From assembly GCA_017744715.1 (NCBI GenBank), contig JAGIAT010000006.1:186001-250000 (forward strand): a stretch of DNA of 64,000 bases, in the 5' to 3' direction. The position numbers were made by a program, and so were the translations under genes. This document shows, piece by piece, positions 1 through 8,235 of this stretch (positions are counted from its first letter, which is position 1; each line of letters starts with the position of its first letter). The stretch comes from Niabella sp. GTDB taxonomy: Bacteria > Bacteroidota > Bacteroidia > Chitinophagales > Chitinophagaceae. Under the pieces are notes generated by a model. That model was given only the letters and a program-made list of their open reading frames with translations, did no database searches and had not been told where the DNA came from.

Positions 1-91
1 CATAGATAAAGATCTCGATTAAGGGAAGGTTATGGAATGGCAACGACTCTTCATTTTCAAATTCCCATTGGTTATTTTAAATTATAAAATA

Positions 92-120
92 AAAGCCCCG
101 TTCTTTTGGAACAGGGCTTT
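92..120 (-). terminator. Intrinsic terminator after atpH
   Basis: A hairpin with arms AAAGCCCCGTTC and GAACAGGGCTTT (one mismatch) is followed on the minus strand by a T-rich tract. It lies about 20 bp after the atpH stop and should end the atpB-E-F-H transcript. Bases 1-91 hold no gene that I can see. Confidence 0.8.
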
Positions 121-140
121 GATATTTTTGAGCGGAATGT

Positions 141-704
141 TTACCGCACCTTATAAATAAAGTCATTATTCTTAAACTGTTTGGCAATCGCCTTCAGGTC
201 GTAGCTGATGCTGGCGTCTACCATTTTATCGCCCATTTCCAGCACAAATCCGCCAATAATATCGGGGTTCACTGTAGCTTCCAGCTCAATATGCTGCTGG
301 CCGGATGCTTTTTTCACCTGCTCGATGATATTGGCTTTTACCGCATCACTAACCGGAACGGCTGTCGTCAGCTTTACCGTATGAATGTTGTTCAGCACTT
401 TATATTGCTCAATAAAAGCCGGCAGGATCTCCGGAAGAATGGCTTCCCGGTTTTTTGAAATCAGGAGATTGGCAAAGCCAGCTGTAAGCGCCCCGATATG
501 ATTGCCGGCGATAGCGTTCACGATGCTCTTTTTCTTATCGGCCTTGATAATAGGACTGCGTAGCAGGTTAACAAATTCCCTGCTTTCTTTGCATACCGCC
601 TGCAGCCACTGTATATCAGCAAATACAGCTGCCACCTGGTCTTTTTCTTTTGCCAGGTCTAACAGGGCTTTTGCATATCTGGAGGCTAAACGAGGATTGG
701 GCAT
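141..704 (-). CDS. atpH: ATP synthase F1 subunit delta
   Basis: Delta subunit (OSCP homologue) of F1Fo ATP synthase, 187 aa. It joins the top of the F1 head to the b-subunit stator on the cytoplasmic side. The N-terminus NPRLASRYAKALLDLA and the C-terminal GGFVLEMGDKMVDASI block are family signatures and the length is normal. It is the last gene of the minus-strand atp run, 55 bp after atpF. A strong terminator follows it, so atpA and atpG are either transcribed separately or lie beyond the left edge. Confidence 0.96.
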   Translation of the reverse strand: MPNPRLASRYAKALLDLAKEKDQVAAVFADIQWLQAVCKESREFVNLLRSPIIKADKKKSIVNAIAGNHIGALTAGFANLLISKNREAILPEILPAFIEQYKVLNNIHTVKLTTAVPVSDAVKANIIEQVKKASGQQHIELEATVNPDIIGGFVLEMGDKMVDASISYDLKAIAKQFKNNDFIYKVR

Positions 705-759
705 AACTTAAATGTAGAATAACGAAATAATGTGAAATGTAAAACGATTCCGGAACCGG

Positions 760-1254
760 TTAGTTCAGTTTAATAGAGTGAACCAGGCTGTTGATGTATT
801 CTTCCTGTTTATCCTGACCCGCCAGTTGTTGCTTCAGTACTTTTTCGCTTACCTCAATCACCATTTTACCTACTTCGTTCTTCACATCGGTAAGGGCCGC
901 CATTTTTTGTGCGTTGATGGCCTGCTGGGCATCTGCAATGATTTTGCTGGCTTCCGCTTTAGCTTGTTCTTTAGCTTCGTTAACGATCTTATCCTTTGTT
1001 TCGCGGGCTTCTTTCAGCAGTTGGGCCCGCTCTTCACGTGCTTTTGCAAGCAACGCCTCGTTCTCGTTTTGCAGCTGGGCCATTTCTGCTTTTACTTTTT
1101 CAGCAGCGGCAATGGCGCCGGCGATATTTTGTTCCCGCTCATTTAAGGATTTGATGATGGGCTTCCAGGCAAACTTTTTCAGTATAAGAAATACTACGAT
1201 GAAGGCAACCAGTGCCCATACAAAATAACCGAGATTGGGAGTTAATAATTCCAT
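760..1254 (-). CDS. atpF: ATP synthase Fo subunit b
   Basis: Stator subunit b, 164 aa. One N-terminal membrane helix (about residues 7-25, YFVWALVAFIVVFLILKKFA) is followed by a long charged coiled coil rich in Ala, Glu and Lys (about 35-135) that reaches up to subunit delta. This is the classic b architecture. It lies between atpE and atpH, with a 149-bp gap to atpE that contains a stem-loop (1345-1379). Confidence 0.96.
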   Translation of the reverse strand: MELLTPNLGYFVWALVAFIVVFLILKKFAWKPIIKSLNEREQNIAGAIAAAEKVKAEMAQLQNENEALLAKAREERAQLLKEARETKDKIVNEAKEQAKAEASKIIADAQQAINAQKMAALTDVKNEVGKMVIEVSEKVLKQQLAGQDKQEEYINSLVHSIKLN

Positions 1255-1344
1255 TTTGATCTATTTATTGTTTTTGGTTTCTTGTCTGATGTTTGCACCT
1301 CAAACTAAAAACTTCAAACCAGAAACGAATAATTTTTTAAAATT

Positions 1345-1379
1345 TACTGTACCCATTGCCCTTTGCGCCGGGTACAGTA
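1345..1379 (-). other. Stem-loop between atpE and atpF
   Basis: Perfect 10-bp inverted repeat TACTGTACCC / GGGTACAGTA with a 15-nt loop, in the atpE-atpF gap. On the minus strand it is followed by an A/T-rich stretch without a clean T-run, so it could be a leaky terminator or an mRNA-stabilising hairpin at the 3' end of the atpE message. More c subunit than b subunit is needed per enzyme, so a processing or attenuation role is plausible but inferred. Confidence 0.55.
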
Positions 1380-1403
1380 ATGTTTTGTTTGTGAACGCTG
1401 ATC

Positions 1404-1676
<273 letters not shown>

Positions 1677-1692
1677 TTAAAATAAAAACGTA

Positions 1693-2805
1693 TTAATGAT
1701 GGGCAACGACATCTTCTTCATAATGATGATCACCAATGGCACCGCCGATGAATACCGCGGTAAGGTTGGTGAAGATATATGCCTGAATAAACGCTACCAG
1801 AATTTCAATTAAATAAATGAATACCGCAAAGGCGATCGAAACCGGGGTGAACAGTACACCGGCTGTTTTCGACATTTCGGTAAAAATGAATATTAAGCTT
1901 ACAAAACTCAGGATAATGATGTGGCCTGCGGTCATGTTTGCAAACAAACGAATGATGAGGGCAAACGGCTTGGTAAATACACCCAGCAATTCCACGGGCA
2001 TCATCAGCAGTTTCACCGGCAGGGGTACACCCGGAAACCAGAAAATATGCTGCCAGTAATGCCCATTTGTGTTGAACAGGATTACAAAGAAGGAAATGAT
2101 TCCCAGCATCGCTGTAAAGGCGATGTTTCCGGTTACGTTGGCCGCACCGGGCAGTAATCCGAAAATATTGTTGATCAGGATAAAAAAGAAAACCGTTAAT
2201 AAATAGGGCAGGAACTTCTGGTACTTGGGTCCCAGGTTGGGCTTGGCCACATCATCCCGTACAAACGTAATCACCGGCTCAATGGCATTTTGCATGCCCT
2301 TGGGAGCAGAGGTAACACCCTGGCCGGTTTTGTATTTTTTTGCCATTGCAGTAAGCAGCCAAACCAGTACAATCAGTGCAAGCAGCATCTGTACCACGTT
2401 CTTGGTCATGGAGAAATCATATACTTTAATGGTTTCATCCGGGTTTCCGGCTTCGTCTACCGCTACCACCTTACCGTGCTCCAGCTTGTACCCGTTATGG
2501 GCCTCTGTTCCATGATGAAAGGCAGAAGACATAAACGCGCTAAATCCGCGCTGGGGGGAATAAAGGATCACCGGCAGGGGAATAGTACCATGAAATTCGG
2601 AACCATCTGCGTTTTTCAGCGAGAAAAAATGCCATTCATGCGCATCGGCAATGTGATGCAGGATGGCTTCTCCGGGATTAAATTTTTCTTCAGTAGCAGC
2701 ACCCGCTGCGTGCTCCTCATGTTGTGCAAAAACGGATTGTGCCGAAGACACCAAAAAAAGGCTTAAAGCCGCTACCATAAAGGATTTGAACCATTTAAAA
2801 CCCAT
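1693..2805 (-). CDS. atpB: ATP synthase Fo subunit a
   Basis: Subunit a, 370 aa, which forms the proton half-channels against the c ring. It carries the long N-terminal extension common in Bacteroidota, beginning with a signal-peptide-like segment (residues about 8-27, ending SVFAQ) and a His/Glu-rich stretch. The essential arginine is in ALIIRLFANMTAGHII, and several later hydrophobic helices follow. It is first in the minus-strand atp operon, 37 bp before atpE. A His-rich C-terminus (YEEDVVAHH) ends the protein. Confidence 0.96.
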   Translation of the reverse strand: MGFKWFKSFMVAALSLFLVSSAQSVFAQHEEHAAGAATEEKFNPGEAILHHIADAHEWHFFSLKNADGSEFHGTIPLPVILYSPQRGFSAFMSSAFHHGTEAHNGYKLEHGKVVAVDEAGNPDETIKVYDFSMTKNVVQMLLALIVLVWLLTAMAKKYKTGQGVTSAPKGMQNAIEPVITFVRDDVAKPNLGPKYQKFLPYLLTVFFFILINNIFGLLPGAANVTGNIAFTAMLGIISFFVILFNTNGHYWQHIFWFPGVPLPVKLLMMPVELLGVFTKPFALIIRLFANMTAGHIIILSFVSLIFIFTEMSKTAGVLFTPVSIAFAVFIYLIEILVAFIQAYIFTNLTAVFIGGAIGDHHYEEDVVAHH

Positions 2806-2872
2806 ACTGCTCTGAAATTTGCGGCAAAGATAAGGCTGAAATGGATAAAAAAGGGAATTTACGAGCGGGTAT

Positions 2873-3373
2873 TTAAAGTTTTTGGCGGTAACCGGATTCC
2901 TCCTCCAGGATTTTTTTGATGCGTTCCAGTTCGATCACGTCAATCTGATCCTTGGGGCGGTTTACCGCTTTTTTATTGGCGATGAGGTGGTTGATATGTA
3001 GAAAAGGAACTTTAACATCATCAATTTCAGCGATCCCCGCAAATTTGAGGCATTGTTCAAATGAAAAGCCCTCCAGCCCCTTCATTTGAGTGATCAGGTC
3101 AATCCGGTACCCGTTATTCAAATAAAGGGATGTCCAGCCCGGAACGAATTGTATTGTTTTCAGCATATGCAGATTTTCTCCGGAATAATCTTCATATGCT
3201 TTTCTGAAACTTTCCCGGTTTGTTCGGGTGTCCTTTAGCCAAACATCAATATCTGCCGTTGTCCGTTGATAACCATTAAAATTTGTAGCGACGCCACCTA
3301 CCATTATATATCTGACTTTTCGCTTGTTGAGCGAATGCCAAAAACCTAGCAACTCGGAGTCAAGGACGTCCAT
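2873..3373 (-). CDS. Nucleotidyltransferase-fold protein
   Basis: 166 aa. The segment YIMVGGVATNFNGYQRTTAD followed by IDVWLKDT matches the minimal nucleotidyltransferase pattern (GG...DxD) of the DUF6036 / AbiEii-like group. Asp residues in ADIDVW would bind the metal. It begins 5 bp after a small unknown gene, so the two are probably cotranscribed. Proteins of this type occur as stand-alone NTases, aminoglycoside-nucleotidyltransferase relatives or toxin-antitoxin components. Which applies here cannot be decided from sequence. Confidence 0.75.
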   Translation of the reverse strand: MDVLDSELLGFWHSLNKRKVRYIMVGGVATNFNGYQRTTADIDVWLKDTRTNRESFRKAYEDYSGENLHMLKTIQFVPGWTSLYLNNGYRIDLITQMKGLEGFSFEQCLKFAGIAEIDDVKVPFLHINHLIANKKAVNRPKDQIDVIELERIKKILEEESGYRQKL

Positions 3374-3378
3374 AAAAG

Positions 3379-3642
3379 TTATTTAGGAAACTGCTTATAA
3401 GTGATTTTGGCTTTTTTCATCATCTGGTTGTCCTTCATCAGGCTGGTCATTACAAGAAACCGCTCTTTATAATTACGTTTCAGGGCTATACGCAGGAGAT
3501 CCATTTCCGCTTTTTCATAATCCGGTAATGGTTCTTGTAGCAGAGGAAGATTTTCATCTTCAGGAGGTGTATATTTTTTTTCTTGGCCCATTTTTTTTCG
3601 TCTGTCACTACCGCAATTTACAAAACTTCCGGGTATTGCCAT
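3379..3642 (-). CDS. Small charged hypothetical protein upstream of NTase
   Basis: Up to 87 aa. A more natural start is the internal Met at 3591 (MGQEKKYTPPEDE, 70 aa), since the first 17 codons look like leader sequence. No family is recognised. The body is acidic then basic (LRIALKRNYKERFLVMTSLM) and predicted helical. Its stop is 5 bp before the nucleotidyltransferase gene, so they form a two-gene unit. It could be an antitoxin-like partner, but that is only inferred from layout. Confidence 0.6.
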   Translation of the reverse strand: MAIPGSFVNCGSDRRKKMGQEKKYTPPEDENLPLLQEPLPDYEKAEMDLLRIALKRNYKERFLVMTSLMKDNQMMKKAKITYKQFPK

Positions 3643-3662
3643 TAGCTAGAGGCTAAATGAAT

Positions 3663-3696
3663 AAAGCCGCCTTCAATTTTTTTAGAAGACGGCTTT
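3663..3696. terminator. Hairpin terminator between two minus-strand units
   Basis: Inverted repeat AAAGCCGCCTTC / GAAGACGGCTTT with one mismatch and a T-rich loop. It lies between the end of the COG4315-type lipoprotein gene (3729) and the start of the small-protein/NTase pair. It probably ends the long minus-strand transcript coming from the sigma-factor cluster. Confidence 0.65.
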
Positions 3697-3728
3697 CATA
3701 TAAACCTATCGAACCTCAGCGTAATTGA

Positions 3729-4631
3729 TTATGGTGCGGGGGCGGCAGCCCGGCTTCGCACTACCACCGGCCATCTGGGATAACTTATGGAAACTCCTTT
3801 ATTAAGTCCCATGGTCATGTTATCACCGATGTAATAATAAAGGGGCCATCCCTTGTAAGCCAGTTGTTTGCTTCCGGAAGGGTGGGTAATTACCGTAAAA
3901 TCGGCCTTATTAAGATAGGATGGTACCACAACTTTGTCCATTACGTAAACCGGCCAGGTGCCTAAACAGCCAGCTGATGTACAATTGCTGGTATTTTGTT
4001 TGTCAACGGTAAAGGCATACAACGTAATACCCCGCGCATCAGTAAGGTAGCGGGTTTTGCTATTGTTGAGGATCAGGGCCAGGGTTGAATCATATTTATT
4101 ACCATCGGCGCCTACTAATTGTGCGTTGGTAAGCGTGATGGTATAGTCGGGTTTTGCCACAAACCAGTTATTTCCCACACCTTCTCCCAAAACCTGGCCG
4201 GCAGCCTCGGGCGTATTGGTGCCGTTGGTAACAGGCGCATAATAATATAAGGGTCGTCCCTTATAGGCCAGCTGCATGGAAGCGCCTGTGCCAATAGTAT
4301 CAAAGTCATTGATATCCAAACCTTTTCCAAGTGTTTGGGCACTAATGCCTGCAAAAAATGTGGGCCACAGGGCCTTGCAGCCTGCCGAAACGCAGGTGTT
4401 TACGGTAGCGGAGTCATTGGCAAAGAAGTAAAGCGTTCTGCCGTCTTTGTCTACCAGGTAATCTCCAAGCCCAAGTGTGGTATTTGTGGCAAGTTTTACC
4501 TGCATTACCGGTGCGGGTGGAGTATAACTATCATCGCTGGAGCAACTTCCGGTTGCCAGCAAAACGATGAATGCAATGACGCGGGGGATAAAGACCCGCT
4601 TGCGTGAAGGTGTGTAAGAATAAGCGTACAT
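3729..4631 (-). CDS. COG4315-type secreted repeat lipoprotein
   Basis: 300 aa exported lipoprotein. The hydrophobic N-terminus ends in a lipobox (LLATGSC, Cys near residue 30). Two copies of a repeat follow, each with a YLxDxxGxTLYxF core, a pair of cysteines (TCVSAGC, NCTSAGC) and a WP, plus a second half containing QLAYKGxPLYYY. This is the secreted-repeat lipoprotein family (COG4315), of unknown function, whose conserved Cys and Tyr residues suggest a disulfide-stabilised small domain. It is last in the cluster behind the DUF5777-type, YceI and cytochrome-like genes. Confidence 0.85.
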   Translation of the reverse strand: MYAYSYTPSRKRVFIPRVIAFIVLLATGSCSSDDSYTPPAPVMQVKLATNTTLGLGDYLVDKDGRTLYFFANDSATVNTCVSAGCKALWPTFFAGISAQTLGKGLDINDFDTIGTGASMQLAYKGRPLYYYAPVTNGTNTPEAAGQVLGEGVGNNWFVAKPDYTITLTNAQLVGADGNKYDSTLALILNNSKTRYLTDARGITLYAFTVDKQNTSNCTSAGCLGTWPVYVMDKVVVPSYLNKADFTVITHPSGSKQLAYKGWPLYYYIGDNMTMGLNKGVSISYPRWPVVVRSRAAAPAP

Positions 4632-4668
4632 AATTTTTTTGTTTTAGGGTTTTAAGAAACGGGGTGGA

Positions 4669-5562
4669 TTAAGAACCGGGTGTGTTTTTCTTTTTTCCGA
4701 TGGTGAAGACCCGCGACAGGTTAAATCCAAAGCGTATTTCTCCACTGCCCCAGCTGTCGGTGGTATTGGTAATAAAGGCTTTTTCATTCATGCCCGTGGC
4801 ATTGGAAAAATGGAGCTGGAATACGTGTCCGCCGGTTTCAATATCAAAGCCAAGCGATAAGGGATTTTTATAGAGATCCTTGTTTAAGCCGGAAACCACA
4901 TAATGATAATCGGCAACAAAAGCCACTCTTTTCGAAAGTTTCAACCTGCCACCGATCCCTACCGCGTAGGTGTCATTATCATCGGTTTGACTGGCCACCA
5001 GGTTCCGGTGCACATAGGTGGGCGATACCTGAAGGCTGAAGGCTTCCGTAAATTTCCGGCCGATGATTACTTCACTATAATAGGCCATCCGGTGTTTTGT
5101 GTCGGTAAATTTTGCATCAGCGGCAAATTTTTGGGTGGTAAGTGCCGCTCCGGCCGCCAGTACCACGGAAACCGGTGATGCGCCTTTACCGCCCGTAGCC
5201 TGTTGTATGGGCCGGTATTTGATAAAACCGTCCAGCTCTTTTTCTGCCGTACTGCGACCAACACCGATGGTAAGGTTTTTTCCCAGGCCATAATCAAATC
5301 CCATGCGCATGGCTGCCTGATCAAGCCCGAAAAATTCCCCGATGCCGTCGCTGACCCTTCCAAACCGGTGCAGGATGCGCACATCCAGCACATGTTTTCC
5401 TATAAATTCGATAGAATGGCCATTGATCACGCGGCTCGATTTAAAGGCCCCGGTCACATATTCTTTTTGTCCGCCTGAATCGACCAGATTAAGCAGATCC
5501 GCTTCCTGCGCCCAGATAACCGGAGCAATCAGGAGCAGGCAAATTGTTGTTAAAAACTTCAT
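4669..5562 (-). CDS. DUF5777-type outer-membrane beta-barrel protein
   Basis: 297 aa with a signal peptide (MKFLTTICLLLIAPVIWAQ). The mature part alternates short amphipathic beta strands with turns (RVINGHSIEFIGKHVLDVRI, MRMGFDYGLGKNLTIGVGRS) and resembles DUF5777-type beta-barrels that Bacteroidota place next to YceI and cytochrome genes. The function is unknown. It follows the YceI gene by 26 bp in the same operon. The C-terminal FGFNLSRVFTIGKK could be the last strand. Confidence 0.8.
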   Translation of the reverse strand: MKFLTTICLLLIAPVIWAQEADLLNLVDSGGQKEYVTGAFKSSRVINGHSIEFIGKHVLDVRILHRFGRVSDGIGEFFGLDQAAMRMGFDYGLGKNLTIGVGRSTAEKELDGFIKYRPIQQATGGKGASPVSVVLAAGAALTTQKFAADAKFTDTKHRMAYYSEVIIGRKFTEAFSLQVSPTYVHRNLVASQTDDNDTYAVGIGGRLKLSKRVAFVADYHYVVSGLNKDLYKNPLSLGFDIETGGHVFQLHFSNATGMNEKAFITNTTDSWGSGEIRFGFNLSRVFTIGKKKNTPGS

Positions 5563-5588
5563 AGTAGTTGGGTTTGTGCGTTGGATTG

Positions 5589-6140
5589 TTATTTTAAAAC
5601 AGCGTAATTACAGTTAACCGACACCATTGCGGTTTTGGCAATTTTGTCGCTCACAATTCCGGGGATCGCAATTTTGTAATCGGCGATGGTTACCGGAAAT
5701 TTTGCCAGCGCCTGAACCGTTGTTCCGGAAATGGCTAAGGACCCGGAGGTGGTAATCTCTTTCTTTACGCCGTGGATCTCCAGGACACCTTTTACGGTTA
5801 CCGGGTAGTTGCCTGGTTTTTGAAAGAGTGCTGCATTCAGGTTTACGATCTTGCCTTTAAATACTGCCTTGGGGTACTTGCTGCTCTCCATATAATTTTC
5901 GTTGAAATGTTCCTGCATCAGGGCCCGGCGGAATTCAAAGCCTTTTATCAGCACTGCAAATTCTATTTGCCCGGTTGCGGCGTCCAGTACACTGGCCGCT
6001 GTTTTATTGGTAGCAATGATATCTTCCAGGGCGGTTCCGGCTTCAAACGAAACAGTGCCGTTTTTTGTGAAATATTTTTGCGTAAGTCCTGCTTTTGTCA
6101 ACACCAGCAGCATACAAAGCGCAAGGGCTGTTTTTTTCAT
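5589..6140 (-). CDS. YceI family lipid-binding periplasmic protein
   Basis: 183 aa from the Met at 6140, chosen because it gives a clean signal peptide (MKKTALALCMLLVLTKAGLTQ). A frame-open extension to 6185 would overlap the previous gene. The mature sequence has YceI features: FTKNGTVSFEAGT near the start, KGFEFRRALMQEHFNENYM and SSKYPKAVFKG in the middle, and a C-terminal beta-barrel pattern. YceI proteins are lipocalin-like barrels that bind polyisoprenoid or similar lipids. The partner here is unknown. Confidence 0.88.
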   Translation of the reverse strand: MKKTALALCMLLVLTKAGLTQKYFTKNGTVSFEAGTALEDIIATNKTAASVLDAATGQIEFAVLIKGFEFRRALMQEHFNENYMESSKYPKAVFKGKIVNLNAALFQKPGNYPVTVKGVLEIHGVKKEITTSGSLAISGTTVQALAKFPVTIADYKIAIPGIVSDKIAKTAMVSVNCNYAVLK

Positions 6141-6150
6141 GATAAAAGTT

Positions 6151-6585
6151 TTATTGAACGATACTGCATTTGTTAAGGACCACATCCATGAGCTTGCCGG
6201 TACATACGCCTTTAATAGTAACCTGCTGACCGCTTTTCAGCTTTTTTACGGCTGCTGCCTCGGTATCATAAAAACTGCAGGTTACAGAAGTCATAGGATC
6301 CCCGCTGTCTAAAAAAACTGTAGCGGTACCTCCCTGCTCTATTTTTACATCCCTGATGTTGCCGCGTACAGCAACAACCTTGTCTACATATTGCCTGGTG
6401 GCGGCTGACTCGTCTGTATTAAAGGCCGTAATTAAACCGGAAGCGGTTATTTCAAATTGCGAATGCGCCTGTTTAATATCCTGCGGTTTCTTATTATATA
6501 AATACAATCCATACAGGACAGCCGTTACAACAAGGAGCGCCACTGCTATTGCAATTTTTTTCCAGGTGGTCATTTTTTGCTGCAT
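6151..6585 (-). CDS. Membrane-anchored OB-fold (tRNA_anti-like) protein
   Basis: 144 aa. A short basic start and one membrane helix (about residues 9-27, IAIAVALLVVTAVLYGLYLY) are followed by an OB-fold-like domain. The strands include VDKVVAVRGNIRDVKIEQGG, ATVFLDSGDPMTSVTCSFYD and LKSGQQVTIKGVCTGKLMDV. This matches the tRNA_anti-like family, which despite its name is a periplasmic OB domain of unknown role. It directly abuts the cytochrome-like gene upstream and ends 10 bp before the YceI start, so translation is likely coupled. Confidence 0.8.
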   Translation of the reverse strand: MQQKMTTWKKIAIAVALLVVTAVLYGLYLYNKKPQDIKQAHSQFEITASGLITAFNTDESAATRQYVDKVVAVRGNIRDVKIEQGGTATVFLDSGDPMTSVTCSFYDTEAAAVKKLKSGQQVTIKGVCTGKLMDVVLNKCSIVQ

Positions 6586-6969
6586 TTAGTTGTTAGGGGT
6601 TCCGGAGGAGATCCAGCATTTTAATGTAGCCTTTTGATCGGCAGAAAGGGCTCCTCCCGTTTTCGGCATCCTGCTGTTAACCACCGCGGCATCATTGATT
6701 GCGGAAGCCTTGGAAGATATCTGGGCGTAAGTAATCAGCTCTCCCGGTCCATTGGTACTGCCGCTTCCATGGCAACCGGAATTGGTAGCACAGCGGCTCT
6801 GGATGATCGGCAGTACGTTTGCGGTAAATTTAGCCTGTATGCTGGAGCAATCAGTGCCCTGCGGCGGGGGATTATCAACGGAGTCTTTTTTATCACCGCC
6901 ACAATTGACAGCTGTAAAGGCGATAAAGAGCAATACGATCCCTGTAGAAAAAAGGTTCTTTTTTTTCAT
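6586..6969 (-). CDS. Small cytochrome-c-like lipoprotein
   Basis: 127 aa. The N-terminal hydrophobic segment ends in a lipobox-like AVNC (about residue 23). The sequence then contains RCATNSGCHGSG, a heme-attachment-like site with five residues between the cysteines (CX5CH, where the classical form is CXXCH). A later MPKTGG could supply a distal Met and LKCWISSGTPNN ends the domain. Such small cytochrome-like domains are widespread in Bacteroidota. Heme binding is probable but not certain because of the unusual Cys spacing. Confidence 0.75.
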   Translation of the reverse strand: MKKKNLFSTGIVLLFIAFTAVNCGGDKKDSVDNPPPQGTDCSSIQAKFTANVLPIIQSRCATNSGCHGSGSTNGPGELITYAQISSKASAINDAAVVNSRMPKTGGALSADQKATLKCWISSGTPNN

Positions 6970-7020
6970 GATGACAGATTTAAAATGAATAAGAGGATTA
7001 TATGTTTGTTTGCTACTGCA

Positions 7021-8235
7021 TTACAAATCTTTTTTAATAGAGATCTGCGTACCCACACCACCCAAACTCAGGTTACCATACCCGATTTCGCCCATCGGGA
7101 TTTTTACATAAGGAGCAATCTGCACAGATACATGCTCCCATTTTTGTTCGTAACCTATGGAAAGATTGGCTACTGCGTAAACGCTTTTTCCTTTACCGGA
7201 TACATCCCGGTTTATTGGCACCGGTCCGTCGCCCCGGTCAAAATCGTAGATATAACTCTGTTTTACGATCACCGTTGGAGATACGCCCGTACTTACAAAT
7301 GCTTTGTTCTTTTTGGAGGCTACCACATCATAACGGACGTTTACCGGTACGTCGATCATGGTACAGGAGCCTTCGATATTGGAAACCCTGGAAGATACCG
7401 GGTTGCCGTTGGGGTTGAAGTCTGCATTGTTCACATCATAGGTCATGGATTCATATACCACGCCTGATTCTACTGAAAAGCGCGACTGCCCCAGTTTCCG
7501 TTGCACCAGCAGCCCGGCATTTAAACCCGGTTTTTTGGATACATCGCCCCGCACCATACCCAGGTTGGAGCCGGCTATAAGCCCTACCTGCCAGCGGCTG
7601 TTTGCGGGTCTGGCCGGGGATGTTTCCGTCAGGAACGGGTTGTAGTTTCCGGGAAACGCGGGGCGCTCACCCGCCGGTTTATCCCGTAGTGAAAAATAAG
7701 GTTTCCGTTGGGTTGTATCCGCTGGATGGTGTTCCCGTTCCGCGCCTGCCTTTTTTGGAATATCATAAAAGTCCCGCCCGTTGTGTGCCAGGGGAGCGTA
7801 TTCCTTTCCTGGAAGAAGGAGCTCGGGGCCCGTTGTAACGGCATTCAAAGAGCGAAGCACTTTTCCGGGATCGTTTGGATTCAGTGCGGCCGGTACCTCG
7901 GTAGTTCCGGCAGATGGCAGGGGCAGGTTCTTAATTACATCTGAAGCAATGCCTGCGGCGGACGGGGTACCGGCAAGGCCCGGTAACGGATGCCGCTGAA
8001 GCATCCATACCATACCCGCTATTGCCAGCAACAGGCAGGCGGCGGCCAGTTGCCAGGAACGGCGCAGGATAAGGGGCCGGCGTTGGCTGGCACTTTCTCC
8101 GGCCGGAAGCATTTTTGTTTTATAAAAATCATCCCATGCTCCTTCCGGGGCATCCGGAGGCTGAAAGCGGCTGGCTGCGTCGCGAAAGAGTTTATCTAAC
8201 GCTTCATCGTCCATATTTGAAATTTTTTTATTCAT
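7021..8235 (-). CDS. Anti-sigma-like membrane protein with C-terminal beta-barrel-type domain
   Basis: 404 aa. The N-terminal about 45 residues (DDEALDKLFRDAASRFQPPD) look like a cytoplasmic sigma-binding region. A single membrane helix follows (about residues 66-83, WQLAAACLLLAIAGMVWML), then a Pro-rich linker. The C-terminal half (about 215-404) reads like an outer-membrane-beta-barrel domain (NSRWQVGLIAGSNLGMV and further alternating strands). Its start overlaps the stop of the ECF sigma gene by 8 bp, which supports a sigma/anti-sigma pair. The role is inferred from this arrangement. Confidence 0.75.
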   Translation of the reverse strand: MNKKISNMDDEALDKLFRDAASRFQPPDAPEGAWDDFYKTKMLPAGESASQRRPLILRRSWQLAAACLLLAIAGMVWMLQRHPLPGLAGTPSAAGIASDVIKNLPLPSAGTTEVPAALNPNDPGKVLRSLNAVTTGPELLLPGKEYAPLAHNGRDFYDIPKKAGAEREHHPADTTQRKPYFSLRDKPAGERPAFPGNYNPFLTETSPARPANSRWQVGLIAGSNLGMVRGDVSKKPGLNAGLLVQRKLGQSRFSVESGVVYESMTYDVNNADFNPNGNPVSSRVSNIEGSCTMIDVPVNVRYDVVASKKNKAFVSTGVSPTVIVKQSYIYDFDRGDGPVPINRDVSGKGKSVYAVANLSIGYEQKWEHVSVQIAPYVKIPMGEIGYGNLSLGGVGTQISIKKDL

